NCBI RefSeq assembly: GCF_001904745.1
Contig: NZ_MRCD01000019.1
Coordinates: forward strand, 1 to 64,000
Origin: Calothrix sp. HK-06
GTDB lineage: Bacteria; Cyanobacteriota; Cyanobacteriia; Cyanobacteriales; Nostocaceae
Length of the DNA: 64,000 bases
Direction: 5' to 3'
In this document: piece by piece, positions 45,256 to 53,717 of the stretch
Position numbering within the stretch: position 1 is the first letter of the stretch
Layout: each line of letters opens with the position of its first letter
The notes under the pieces: model-generated
The model's database searches: none
What the model was told of the DNA's origin: nothing
The model's input: only the letters and a program-made list of their open reading frames with translations
Position numbers and translations under genes: made by a program

Positions 45256-46593
45256 ATGTCCCTTGTTGCCATTGACCGCGTTAGTATCCATTCCAACAGG
45301 CGTCCTCTGAATGACCAGAAAGTTGCAGAGTTGATGCAGTCAATTAAAGCGAATGGACTCTTAAATCCTATTACTATCGATCAAAACCTTAATCTTGTTG
45401 CAGGACTCCACCGACTTACTGCCTGTAAGTTATTGGGGTTAGACCAAATAGAGTGTCATGTTGTTACCTGTGTTGACACTGACCACGCACGGTTGGCGGA
45501 AATTGACGAAAATTTAATTCGCAACGAACTAGAGGCTTTAGAACGGGCTGAACTTTGGTTGGAGCGAGATAAAATTTTAGAGCGTATTGGTTTACGCGCT
45601 CAATCGGGAGAGAACCAATATACGAAAAAAGGGGGTGAATTGATTTCACCCCCAACTAAAACAACACAGCAACTTGCTCAAGAAACTGGTTACAATAAGC
45701 GTACTTACCAATTAGGCAAACAAATTGCCAAAAATATAGACCCAGAAGTTAAAGAAGTTATTAAGAAGACACCTGTTGCAAAAAGTCACTCAAATCTACT
45801 CAAAATAGCGAGAGCAGGTACTAAAGAGCGAGAAATTGCAGAACAGGCTGAACAAAAGGCCTTAGAAGCTGGGCGCAATTCAAAGCGTCTAGAACAGGAA
45901 AAACACGAAAAGCTAGCAGCAGAGGCGAGAGCTAAATATAAGGAGCAACAACTAATGGCACTTCAAAGTACTACCGCCGAAATTGAGGCGAAACAATCCG
46001 TTAAACTCCATAGGACGAAACCAAGTTTTGAAGAGAAACACTCTAGATATAAAGCTTCACCCGAAGTAAATATTGGCGACGAGTGGATGCTTGAGCGTCA
46101 TTTAGTTTATTGTGGCGACACAGCAGATGGTAAATTTGTAAATAAATTATTGCCTTCAAATGCGTCTTTAGCAATTGCCACGGTTTCTTCACCTTGGAAT
46201 CATGATTATTTGGTTGATGAAGCTCATGTTGTTGCTGTAATTGCTCGTGAAGGTCAAATTCAAGATTTTTGCACTCGTCACCGAATGCCTTTAAGATTCG
46301 AGTGGATTTTAGATAATACGTATATAGGGGTTTACTCTCGTAAACCTATGCTAAAGCCAGAAAAACCTATTGCGATTGAGGGAATCGAAGGTATTGTCTC
46401 TTATTTAATGAGTTTGTATACTAAGGTTGAGAACTTTGTTTTGGCGCCTTTTTTAGGAAACGCTGAGGTATTAATGGCCTGCGAGCGGATGGGGAGGATT
46501 TGTTTCAGCGGAGATAAAAACCCTGAAAACGTCGAACGAGCTATTGAGCGTTGGCAAAAGTGGACTGGTCAAGAAGCAAGAAAAGAAAATTAA
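45256..46593 (+). CDS. ParB-N domain protein with degenerate DNA-methylase-like C-terminus
   Basis: This protein has 445 residues from MSLVAIDRVSIHSNRRPLND. The ParB/sulfiredoxin-like N-domain at about 5-100 includes VAGLHRLTACKLLGL. A helical DNA-binding part follows, then a Lys/Glu-rich coiled coil at about 190-250. The C-terminal 170 residues start GDEWMLERHLVYCGDTA and end LAPFLGNAEVLMACERMGRI with GDKNPENVERAIERW, which copies a beta-class DNA methyltransferase. The catalytic DPPY is replaced by SSPWNHDY, so it is probably inactive as a methylase. A TTG at 45244 is less likely as start. Confidence 0.82.
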   Translation: MSLVAIDRVSIHSNRRPLNDQKVAELMQSIKANGLLNPITIDQNLNLVAGLHRLTACKLLGLDQIECHVVTCVDTDHARLAEIDENLIRNELEALERAELWLERDKILERIGLRAQSGENQYTKKGGELISPPTKTTQQLAQETGYNKRTYQLGKQIAKNIDPEVKEVIKKTPVAKSHSNLLKIARAGTKEREIAEQAEQKALEAGRNSKRLEQEKHEKLAAEARAKYKEQQLMALQSTTAEIEAKQSVKLHRTKPSFEEKHSRYKASPEVNIGDEWMLERHLVYCGDTADGKFVNKLLPSNASLAIATVSSPWNHDYLVDEAHVVAVIAREGQIQDFCTRHRMPLRFEWILDNTYIGVYSRKPMLKPEKPIAIEGIEGIVSYLMSLYTKVENFVLAPFLGNAEVLMACERMGRICFSGDKNPENVERAIERWQKWTGQEARKEN

Positions 46594-46625
46594 AGAAACC
46601 GGGTTTCTAAAGAAACCCGGTTTCT
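46594..46625. repeat. AGAAACCGGGTTTCT hairpin pair
   Basis: AAGAAACCGGGTTTCT and AAAGAAACCCGGTTTCT are each palindromic and lie immediately after the ParB-type gene's stop, where they may serve as its terminator-like hairpin. The 46626-46901 stretch beyond holds no recognised gene. Confidence 0.8.
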
Positions 46626-46901
46626 GGATTCATTAGTTTTTACTAATCAATAGTTATGAAGAATTAAACTCGAATACTTTAATATTGCGATTCCAGCAGC
46701 TTATAATAGCGTAACTTGTGAGGAGGTGTCACTAGAATTACTCTAGCTGCTGGTATTTTTTGTCCAAAAATTGCTATGAATCTGTACCTAAAGCAGTATA
46801 TGCAATTTTCACATAATTTGTAGTTCCAGCAGACTTTAAAAATTCTAATTAAAAACCAAGAGTTTCATCAATTGTTCTTTTACCCACAAACATTTAAATA
46901 T

Positions 46902-47186
46902 ATGGCATTTATCAGAGTTGATAATATGATCATCAATACTACTTACATCGCTGCTGTTAGACTGGAGGGTCAAGACCCTTATGGTGAAGAAAAAGTGTCT
47001 CTACTTCTTGCGATACCTACTTGTTCTATGCCTTTAGAGCAAGTTAACCCAACTAACTTATTCCAGTACGAATGGATTGAATTTACTGGTTGTTCAGCCA
47101 TTGCTCTCATAGATTACTTCAGCAGCTTTAATAATGTAATTGATTTAATGCCAACTAACAATAGACGCCATCAGCAAATCAAATAG
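46902..47186 (+). CDS. Conserved-looking hypothetical protein
   Basis: This protein has 94 residues from MAFIRVDNMIINTTYIAAVR. The pattern of short beta strands, then EWIEFTGCSAIALIDYFSSF and NNVIDLMP at the end, resembles small soluble proteins widespread in cyanobacteria whose function is unknown to me. The first strand is reminiscent of FlbD-like proteins but too weak to name. I chose the ATG at 46902 over an upstream TTG at 46872. Confidence 0.65.
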   Translation: MAFIRVDNMIINTTYIAAVRLEGQDPYGEEKVSLLLAIPTCSMPLEQVNPTNLFQYEWIEFTGCSAIALIDYFSSFNNVIDLMPTNNRRHQQIK

Positions 47187-47237
47187 ATGTTTCTGTTAGA
47201 TATTGGTGTAAAACCACGTAAAGACGCGATTAATCAT

Positions 47238-47266
47238 GTAGAGACCGTAAATTTACGGTCTCTACA
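47238..47266. repeat. GTAGAGACCGTAAATTTACGGTCTCTAC hairpin
   Basis: This is a perfect 28-bp palindrome (arms GTAGAGACCGTAAA) placed 3-prime to the convergent MntP/YtaF gene; same family as five other copies. Confidence 0.85.
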
Positions 47267-47270
47267 AAGG

Positions 47271-48023
47271 TTACGGAACAACGAAATATTCATATACGCC
47301 AATGATAATCACTAATGCTCCTGAGAGAATTCCAGACCAATATCCAGATATTCTGCCTGTAAAGCGATTGCCTAAAAAATATCCCATTGATATTCCTAAA
47401 ATACTGAGTACCAAAACTAACAAGCTAGTTACCCAGACATTTAAGTTAGAAATGCCTCCCCCAATACCCGAACCTAAGTTATTGAGCGTCAACCCAAAGG
47501 CAAGGGCAATAGATTCTCGCACGTCGATATAACCAGAATGGTCTAAATCAGCTTTTTCGGGATGTTCCAAGAACTTCTCATAAGAAAACTCGTGTAAAAA
47601 TTCTTGGGAAAAATCTTTAGAAGAATCATTGTACACAGTGTCAGATACTGTTGGCGCCATAACTTGGTCACTTGAAGCCAGTAGATAAGTAGCTCCCTCA
47701 CGCACTCTGGCTTTTTTTCTGGCTTTTTTACGTTTCAACTTCAACGTTTCCCAAATACTCCATGCTCCGACAGCTACCAAGACAAAGCTGCCTATTACAT
47801 TGGCTGTATTTATAGATAAATAATGATTAATATCTTTGCCAACAGCAACCGATAAATATGTACCAATAGCAGAAACAAGAGCAATGAATAGATTTGTCAG
47901 AATACCGATTTTGAGTTTTTTAACTCCATAAGCGATTCCGACGGCAAAGTTATCTATATTAGAGGCGATAGCAAGTAATAAAGCTGAGATGACATGCATA
48001 ATGGTAGCTCCTGCCACTTTCAA
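47271..48023 (-). CDS. MntP/YtaF-type membrane protein with EF-hand-like loop
   Basis: This 250-residue protein has six membrane segments in two repeats. The first has ASNIDNFAVGIAYG with the conserved Asp of MntP/YtaF proteins; the second has GLTLNNLGSGIGGG, where the acidic residue is Asn. The cytosolic loop holds DLDHSGYIDVRE (about 159-170), an EF-hand-like calcium loop. The family includes manganese exporters (MntP) and YtaF; the Ca2+ loop suggests calcium sensing, as inference. Its start overlaps the stop of the upstream DUF1345 gene by 4 nt, so the two are coupled. Confidence 0.85.
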   Translation of the reverse strand: MKVAGATIMHVISALLLAIASNIDNFAVGIAYGVKKLKIGILTNLFIALVSAIGTYLSVAVGKDINHYLSINTANVIGSFVLVAVGAWSIWETLKLKRKKARKKARVREGATYLLASSDQVMAPTVSDTVYNDSSKDFSQEFLHEFSYEKFLEHPEKADLDHSGYIDVRESIALAFGLTLNNLGSGIGGGISNLNVWVTSLLVLVLSILGISMGYFLGNRFTGRISGYWSGILSGALVIIIGVYEYFVVP

Positions 48024-48676
48024 ATGAGTCCAGAAATAATGCTGATAGTCAAAGCCAAAATCACACTGTAGAAAAAGAATGCCATTACTGTATGTCCCAA
48101 AGCCAAACGTCGAATGCTAGATGTGACAAGCGCTGTATCTGAAGTTTGGGAGGTCATTGCCAAAGTAAAGGCGAAATACATAAAGTCTAAATAGTCAGGT
48201 GGTTGCTCGTTAGAAAAGTTCAACCCACCACTGTATTCTATTTCTGAATCCAACGGCAGCTTACGGTAATAACACGCTGCGTAGTGTAACGCGAACATTG
48301 TGTGTGCCAAAAGCCAAGAACAAACAATTGCGACGATAGACATCGCTACTTCTGGTGTAAAAGTATCTTTATGCTTTGCTAGCACTGCTGCAATAATAAA
48401 TAAACTCGTAAAAGCCACCGAGACAACCAGAATAAAAAGTGCTAGATGGTCTATTTCTTGATTTTGGGCGCATTTTTTGGTTTTTTGAGAATTGGCGCCA
48501 ACCACCATCAACCCAAGTAACGCTAAGAAACATACAATTCCTGTATCCCAAGTAGCGAGTAGACGAAATTCCCAAGTCGCAGACGGCATAATGAGAAAAA
48601 CAACCCCTGCCATTATCAACGATAGCAGCAAGCGTGGTAATGGTTGTTCAATTACGTTAAGTAAAACTTGTGTCAT
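48020..48676 (-). CDS. DUF1345 membrane protein
   Basis: This 218-residue protein has five or six membrane segments. The family pattern HTMFALHYAACYY near the middle, then PDYLDFMYFAFTLAMTSQTS, matches DUF1345 proteins of unknown function. It overlaps the MntP/YtaF gene by 4 nt and lies 15 bp after a second DUF1345 gene, forming a three-gene operon. The pair may form a heteromeric membrane complex with the transporter; this is inference from order only. Confidence 0.85.
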   Translation of the reverse strand: MTQVLLNVIEQPLPRLLLSLIMAGVVFLIMPSATWEFRLLATWDTGIVCFLALLGLMVVGANSQKTKKCAQNQEIDHLALFILVVSVAFTSLFIIAAVLAKHKDTFTPEVAMSIVAIVCSWLLAHTMFALHYAACYYRKLPLDSEIEYSGGLNFSNEQPPDYLDFMYFAFTLAMTSQTSDTALVTSSIRRLALGHTVMAFFFYSVILALTISIISGLI

Positions 48677-48691
48677 AGCTTTATGAGGGTA

Positions 48692-49471
48692 TTAAAGTAA
48701 TCCGGATGCAATATTAACGCTCGAAGCTAAAATCACCATGTAGAAGAAAAAAGAAATCATTCCATGTCCCAAAGCGAGTCTTCGCATGGGTAAAGATGGA
48801 ATCGAAACATCTGAAGTTTGAGCGGTCATTCCCAAAGTGAAAGAGAAATACATAAAATCCCAGTAGTCAGGTAAGTCATCACCAGGAAAATCTAAGCCCC
48901 CAGCATACCCCAATTCCTCGTTCATGAAATCTTGACGGTAGTAACAAGTGGCGTAATGCAGGGCAAACATTGTATGAGTCAGAAACCAAGAACCAATAAC
49001 TGCTATTAAAGACAAACTAACTTCGATTGCTTGGGTAGAAGCTGGAATATTTTTGGTGTCGCTTACTGCCTGCATTAACCCAATGGCGAAGATACTAGTG
49101 CAAGCTGTCATAACCACCAACATAAAGACAGTTAAATGCTGTGCTTCTTGACGTTGGGCACGGTAGCGCGTTTTTTGGGGAGTTGCATTGCATATCATTA
49201 ACACTACCAAGCTCAGGAAGCAGAGAATTCCTGAAATCCAACTGATTAGGATACGGTTATCAAAATGCATGGAATCTGGCATCACTAAAAAAGCAACCAT
49301 CCCCAACATAATAGATAACCCTAGTCGAGTTTTGGAATCTAAATGGCTTAACAAGCTGTGTGCGAGTCTCAAACTTGTTGTTAATAGATTCTTAAAAGAC
49401 CCTATGCGTTGAGGATAGCTGATATTTTGCGCTTGTTCAGAATTCTGTTTCTTACCTGGAGAAGCTTTCAT
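48692..49471 (-). CDS. DUF1345 membrane protein, longer paralogue
   Basis: This is a 259-residue paralogue of the next gene with an extra polar N-terminus of about 45 residues. The shared patterns HTMFALHYATCYY and PDYWDFMYFSFTLGMTAQTS are clear. Function is unknown. It is first in the minus-strand DUF1345-DUF1345-MntP/YtaF run. Confidence 0.85.
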   Translation of the reverse strand: MKASPGKKQNSEQAQNISYPQRIGSFKNLLTTSLRLAHSLLSHLDSKTRLGLSIMLGMVAFLVMPDSMHFDNRILISWISGILCFLSLVVLMICNATPQKTRYRAQRQEAQHLTVFMLVVMTACTSIFAIGLMQAVSDTKNIPASTQAIEVSLSLIAVIGSWFLTHTMFALHYATCYYRQDFMNEELGYAGGLDFPGDDLPDYWDFMYFSFTLGMTAQTSDVSIPSLPMRRLALGHGMISFFFYMVILASSVNIASGLL

Positions 49472-50026
49472 GGTCTTTTTGCTTTTGGTTAAAGTTGAAA
49501 CTGCTATACCTATATATAGAGAAGAATCGGTGCCTCTATGTCGCTTGCGATATACTCCGGCTACAAATTCTATCTATTAAACCTGACTATTGGCAGATAG
49601 TACAAAATCTTGGTGGTGCTACGGTAATTATAGGACAGATACTTAAAAACAATAACTCTATTTTTCTTCAAAGTTTACTAAAACGTCATAAACTGTATCA
49701 TCATAAATAATTATTGATGATATATGCAAAAAATGCTGAGTCGATTGATTAACAATTCTTAATCTCCAAAACATCTGCAATACTTGTATTATTAGTGAGT
49801 AGGAACACAGAATCAAAACAAGTAGTGATTCTTTCCACCAAGTAATCATCTTTCGCATTAGCTACTATCCTGGGACACACTATAGCCTGTCGGCTTTTTT
49901 CCATACAAGCTTGGATAAAGTTGAATCAACGAGCCACTAGATTTACGGAAAATTGCCGTCATCTATAGTGCGGTAGTTAAATGAATGATGGTTTGTAATA
50001 TCCTTATTATCGGAGCCTGAATTGAT
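49472..50026. other. Intergenic region with unresolved short frames
   Basis: A plus-strand frame at 49495-49710 ends in a protein-like segment (PDYWQIVQNLGGATVIIGQI) that could be a fragment of a lost gene, but it has no start signal and I cannot place it. An overlapping minus frame is equally unsupported. The DUF5132-like gene's promoter should be at the right edge. Confidence 0.4.
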
Positions 50027-50338
50027 ATGTTTGAGTTAGAAGCTTTATTGCTAGGACTAGAACCAATGACTGCTGCTGTAATTGGTGTTGGCGCCTTAGT
50101 TGCTGCACCAGTACTTGGCGCCATCGATGCTGCGACAGGTCATAATGTTTCCGAGGCAGCAAGATCATCAGCTAAAACTGGCTTGGTATGGGTTTTCCAA
50201 GCATTCGATAAAGTCCAGTCGAGCGCAGCTGAAGCGAGTGAATCTTTCCAAGATTTAGTTGCAGAAGCAAAAGCAGACCTTAGATCATCGAAGAATGGTA
50301 CTGGCGATTTATCCCCGCGCGAAGTGACAATCGGTTAG
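50027..50338 (+). CDS. DUF5132-like protein with glycine-zipper-like segment
   Basis: This is a 103-residue protein. Residues about 14-42 form a Gly/Ala-rich hydrophobic segment (VIGVGALVAAPVLGAIDAAT) with G-x3-G-like spacing, followed by an amphipathic helix (VFQAFDKVQSSAAEASESFQ) and a polar tail. The layout resembles DUF5132 proteins, which I recall as neighbours of HMA_2-type ATPases. Helix-helix packing in or on a membrane is likely. A GGAG lies about 10 nt before the ATG. Two GGCGCC sites fall in the hydrophobic part. A strong terminator follows. Confidence 0.7.
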   Translation: MFELEALLLGLEPMTAAVIGVGALVAAPVLGAIDAATGHNVSEAARSSAKTGLVWVFQAFDKVQSSAAEASESFQDLVAEAKADLRSSKNGTGDLSPREVTIG

Positions 50339-50378
50339 ACTCTTTCCAACACAGTTGCTCTATTCTGAATATCCATTC

Positions 50379-50425
50379 AAGGCTGATAACTTTAAGTTAA
50401 TTCAGTTATCAGCCTTTTACTTCAT
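50379..50425 (+). terminator. Rho-independent terminator after the DUF5132-like gene
   Basis: AAGGCTGATAACT (50379-50391) and AGTTATCAGCCTT (50404-50416) form a perfect 13-bp stem with a 12-nt loop, followed by a T-rich run. This is the clearest intrinsic terminator in the window. Confidence 0.85.
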
Positions 50426-50440
50426 TTTGTGAGACATATA

Positions 50441-50632
50441 ATGGTTAACTATCCAGATTTTTTGAATGTGCGTAAACTCGCATTCATGCTTGTTGTTGGG
50501 CCTTTAGCGTTGCTAATGCTATTTGCAACGCTTGACCTTACCATACACCCCAGTAAAGTATTAAAAGTTTCCGAGCAATCTTGTGCAAAGCTTGAAAATC
50601 AAAGTGGAATTCAAAATGTTGATTGCCCTTAA
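50441..50632 (+). CDS. Small single-pass membrane protein
   Basis: This protein has 63 residues from MVNYPDFLNVRKLAFMLVVG. One hydrophobic segment (about 12-31) is followed by a short external part with two cysteines (Cys48 and Cys62, counted from this start), which could form a disulfide outside the cytoplasm. The frame can also start at a GTG at 50429. It lies 25 bp before the carbonic anhydrase gene on the same strand, so the two are probably co-transcribed. No family was recognised. Confidence 0.6.
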   Translation: MVNYPDFLNVRKLAFMLVVGPLALLMLFATLDLTIHPSKVLKVSEQSCAKLENQSGIQNVDCP

Positions 50633-50657
50633 CCTATATAAAAAAAGGGTTTAATCT

Positions 50658-51287
50658 ATGCGAAAATTAATAGCTGGTCTGCACGAATTCCAAACCAAGT
50701 ATTTTAGCCAACATCGAGACCTTTTCGAGCAACTCTCTCAAGAACAGCATCCCAGAGCATTATTTATTACCTGCTCAGACTCCAGAATTGACCCAAATTT
50801 ATTGACTCAAACCGAACCAGGTGAACTCTTCATTATTCGTAACGCGGGTAATATAATTCCTCCTTACGGTGCAACGAATGGTGGTGAAGGAGCAGCGGTT
50901 GAGTATGCAGTCCAAGTTTTAGGAATAAGACAAATAATTGTCTGCGGTCATTCCAACTGTGGCGCCATGAAAGGTTTATTGCAACTGGGTAGATTAGCCG
51001 AAGATATGCCCTTAGTGTACGACTGGTTGAAACATGCTGAAGCAACTCGTCGATTAATTAAAGAAAATTATCAAGACTACGAGGGAGAAGAATTATTAAA
51101 TGCCACAATCGAGGAGAATGTTTTAACCCAGTTAGAAAACTTACGGACTTATCCTGTAATTCATTCCAAACTTCATAAGGGTGAAATTACCCTCTACGGT
51201 TGGGTTTATAAAATTGATACAGGAGGAGTTTTTGTTTATAGCATGGAGCGTTGTAACATCCAAGCTGAACATGAAGTTCTCGTTTAA
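50658..51287 (+). CDS. Beta-class carbonic anhydrase
   Basis: This 209-residue enzyme interconverts CO2 and bicarbonate. Zinc ligands Cys39, His98 and Cys101 and the Asp41-Arg43 dyad are all present (CSDSRID and CGHSNCGAMKG), and the length suits a compact beta-CA without the long C-terminal extension of carboxysomal CcaA. There is no signal peptide, so it is cytosolic. It is surrounded by cation transport genes and downstream of a small membrane protein. In that company a role in supplying carbonate or buffering protons is plausible, as inference. Confidence 0.95.
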   Translation: MRKLIAGLHEFQTKYFSQHRDLFEQLSQEQHPRALFITCSDSRIDPNLLTQTEPGELFIIRNAGNIIPPYGATNGGEGAAVEYAVQVLGIRQIIVCGHSNCGAMKGLLQLGRLAEDMPLVYDWLKHAEATRRLIKENYQDYEGEELLNATIEENVLTQLENLRTYPVIHSKLHKGEITLYGWVYKIDTGGVFVYSMERCNIQAEHEVLV

Positions 51288-51306
51288 TAACATACTCTTG
51301 TGGAAA

Positions 51307-51387
51307 TTAATCTTGTGGAATGGGCGTCAAAAGCCCATTCCATTCCAATTTAATAAGGCGGGGAAGGATGCCCACCCCACAAGATTG
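51307..51387. repeat. GGGC hairpin repeat pair
   Basis: GGAATGGGCGTCAAAAGCCC plus GGCGGGGAAGGATGCCCACC recapitulates the arrangement at 36893-36964. It sits between the carbonic anhydrase and the convergent ATPase-like gene and could end both transcripts. Confidence 0.75.
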
Positions 51388-51405
51388 CCCGTTATAACAA
51401 AATTG

Positions 51406-53301
51406 CTAAGTAGCATAGCGCCACTGTTGAGAATTTACCGCAACAGGCAAAGCCAATTCTTCAGAACCAGGTGCAATTGCAAGCATAGTTGGTTTTTTCT
51501 GCTGTTTTGAACTATTTGCTAATACAGGCGCCGGGATTGACGCAAAATCTGTACGTGCGCTATTTATAAACTCAGCGATGAATGCAGAGCTATTATTAAC
51601 AATAACGTTCCAAACGGGATTAACACCCAGTACCATACCCCCACCAATTTGCATCATCAAGTTGGGGACAACAATTGTTGCTGTATTTTCGTAAACTACC
51701 TGCATTGCTTTTTTGGCAATTGCAATTCCATAAATTAATCCCCACAGTTGAGAATCTAGTAGTACTACATCTGCTGTTTCTTCTGTAATAGACTCATTAC
51801 GAGCAATTGAGATAGAAACATCACCAATCTTAAACTCTGGTTTGTAATTATACTTATCTTGCAGTACTCCTACAGTTCTTCCCTGATGTTGAAGTCCACG
51901 AACCAGATTTAAATGTTTTTGTGGGTTAGCTTCACTCAATATATAGTCAGGGTGAAGGGCAATTTGTTGATTTAAATTGTAGCTAACAATATAGATAGAA
52001 ATACCCTGTTGTTGTAAGGCGTTGATTACTCCAGTTACATCAGAACCAATAGCATGTAAATACATTAGTACTGACTCATCAATCACCAAAGTATCCATCT
52101 GTGATAGTACCTCTAAAGCGCGACCACTACGGATGTAGACTCCATTTTCGGTGGCATAAGTTAAAGCGCTAAGAAATGTAGTAGAGATAGAAATGGGAAT
52201 ACCGCTACCAAAGTCAAATTGGAATGGAGAAATTGCTGCTCCTAAGTTACCAGTTGTGGCAAAAATCGTGCCTCCTAATAACAAAGTTGGTAAAATTGCA
52301 TTTTTAACAAATTCTGCTTGGTGCATCCCTATTTGCGTATCATACACAGGTTCAGTTTGCATGATATTGGCCACAAGCCCAATACGAGTATTATCGAGTG
52401 TTCGCTTGACTTCGATAAATAATTCCCCTTCTAACAAAATAGAAGAAGCATAAACTTCTTTACCTGTACCACAATGAACAGGGGTAGCTTTTCTAGTTAG
52501 ATGATAGCAATCTATTAAACCGGCGCCTGAAATAATCACCCCATCTACAGGAATGAAATCACCCGCGCGAACCTTAATACAATCCCCAACTTCTAACTCA
52601 CTAGCTTTCAGGCTTAGTTCAACATTATCACGTTCCACCAAAACATCTTGATTTAGACAATCTAACAAATCCCAAGCCTTTTGTTCTCGACTTTTCTCAG
52701 CTTGACCGCGAAAACTGCGGCGAATTTCTACCAAACTTGTTTTGAGTGCTGGAGCAATATACTGTCCTTGCAGAGTTTGCATAGTCATCCATACCGAATC
52801 AAGTAGGTCAATATTAGGATGACGATGGTTAATAAGGCTATCTGCCGCACGGTTAAACCAAGGTAATGCGGCGCCTGCAATAGCTGTACCCACTATTAAA
52901 GGTGGCACTTCTAATGGAGCAGCCATCATAGCCAGGGTAAAACTGAGTAAAGGCATACCCAAATCTTTCCATTGGTTAACCTCTGGAATTTGGTCTAAAT
53001 CATCAAATGAGTCTGTTGCAGTTTGTTTAGACTCAGAATCATTTGTCTGTTTTGTATAGCTTGCCTGCTCTATGCAACTCAAAATAACTTCTTGAATTTT
53101 GCTATGGCTCGTACTATCCCTAGCCGCACTAGCCTTACAGTCAACAACAACAGAGCTAGCCGCCGAATTAATACGAACTTCCTTAACAAACTGCAATGAT
53201 TCAAGTAAATTACTGACAGCTTCAGCAAACTCTAAATCATCAGCTAATCTAGGCACTCGGATACGATAGCGTCCTAACGTGCTATGAACAACTTCATACA
53301 T
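51406..53301 (-). CDS. CoBaHMA-P-type pseudo-ATPase lacking catalytic motifs
   Basis: This protein has 631 residues from MYEVVHSTLGRYRIRVPRLA; the longer frame to 53343 is translated from a repeat. An N-terminal CoBaHMA/HMA_2-type domain is followed by membrane helices that align with the two active relatives nearby. The TGES loop reads HLTRKATPV. The phosphorylation motif DKTGTLT is reduced to Asp408 followed by ESVLMY. The nucleotide domain with the HP motif is deleted, and GDGIND is replaced by YNYKPEFKIGD. The CPC site is DFGSGIPISIST. It can hardly hydrolyse ATP, yet the frame is intact. A regulatory or structural role is inferred. Confidence 0.85.
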   Translation of the reverse strand: MYEVVHSTLGRYRIRVPRLADDLEFAEAVSNLLESLQFVKEVRINSAASSVVVDCKASAARDSTSHSKIQEVILSCIEQASYTKQTNDSESKQTATDSFDDLDQIPEVNQWKDLGMPLLSFTLAMMAAPLEVPPLIVGTAIAGAALPWFNRAADSLINHRHPNIDLLDSVWMTMQTLQGQYIAPALKTSLVEIRRSFRGQAEKSREQKAWDLLDCLNQDVLVERDNVELSLKASELEVGDCIKVRAGDFIPVDGVIISGAGLIDCYHLTRKATPVHCGTGKEVYASSILLEGELFIEVKRTLDNTRIGLVANIMQTEPVYDTQIGMHQAEFVKNAILPTLLLGGTIFATTGNLGAAISPFQFDFGSGIPISISTTFLSALTYATENGVYIRSGRALEVLSQMDTLVIDESVLMYLHAIGSDVTGVINALQQQGISIYIVSYNLNQQIALHPDYILSEANPQKHLNLVRGLQHQGRTVGVLQDKYNYKPEFKIGDVSISIARNESITEETADVVLLDSQLWGLIYGIAIAKKAMQVVYENTATIVVPNLMMQIGGGMVLGVNPVWNVIVNNSSAFIAEFINSARTDFASIPAPVLANSSKQQKKPTMLAIAPGSEELALPVAVNSQQWRYAT

Positions 53302-53323
53302 AATTTTTAAATTAATTAGCCCA

Positions 53324-53358
53324 CAGAAACCTGGTTTCTCCAAGAAACCGGGTTTCTA
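53324..53358. repeat. AGAAACCTGGTTTCT / AGAAACCGGGTTTCT hairpins
   Basis: Two near-identical palindromes lie back to back between the micropeptide gene and the pseudo-ATPase gene, in the pseudo-ATPase leader. Confidence 0.8.
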
Positions 53359-53363
53359 AAGAA

Positions 53364-53558
53364 TTACAGCATAATCAAGAAAAAAGGAACCATTGGAATT
53401 CCAAAGGCAGCATTCAGCGAATAAGCTAAACCAGTTAAAACAACTGAAGCAGCAACCGAAACAACTAACGAAACTACTACATTCGGAATTGCAACCTTGA
53501 GAGTATCAATTGCTCTATGTACAAAAGAAGAATTAGCCGAGCTTGCAGAATAAGACAT
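53364..53558 (-). CDS. Small membrane protein beside the pseudo-ATPase
   Basis: In this 64-residue protein, a polar N-terminus (about 1-22) precedes one long hydrophobic segment or a tight hairpin (VVVSLVVSVAASVVLTGLAY) that ends AAFGIPMVPFFLIML. It could be a subunit or regulator of the adjacent ATPase-like protein; the two genes are 62 bp apart on the same strand. No family was recognised. Confidence 0.6.
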   Translation of the reverse strand: MSYSASSANSSFVHRAIDTLKVAIPNVVVSLVVSVAASVVLTGLAYSLNAAFGIPMVPFFLIML

Positions 53559-53604
53559 AAGCGCCTCACCGAGTAAATTATTAAGTGAATGAAATCTTGT
53601 GGGA

Positions 53605-53632
53605 TGAAATTTTGTGGGATGGGCATCCTGCC
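53605..53632. repeat. GGGCATCCTGCCCG hairpin repeat
   Basis: GATGGGCATCCTGCCCGTCC is a small inverted repeat related to 26708-26734 and parts of 36893 and 51307. Confidence 0.65.
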
Positions 53633-53717
53633 CGTCCTAACATCCAAAACTGTTCATAACATAATCATCACTTAATATGCCAAATAAAACAAGCACTTTT
53701 AACAACTCGTAGGAATA

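Noticed and set aside
49495-49710. 71-codon plus-strand frame as a gene
   Set aside because: Although its end looks protein-like, there is no ribosome binding site and the first half is low-complexity; left as part of an unresolved intergenic stretch.
51406-53343. Pseudo-ATPase as an ordinary decaying pseudogene
   Set aside because: About 630 codons are open without frameshift, and the membrane part and N-terminal domain are conserved, so it is reported as an intact but non-catalytic protein.
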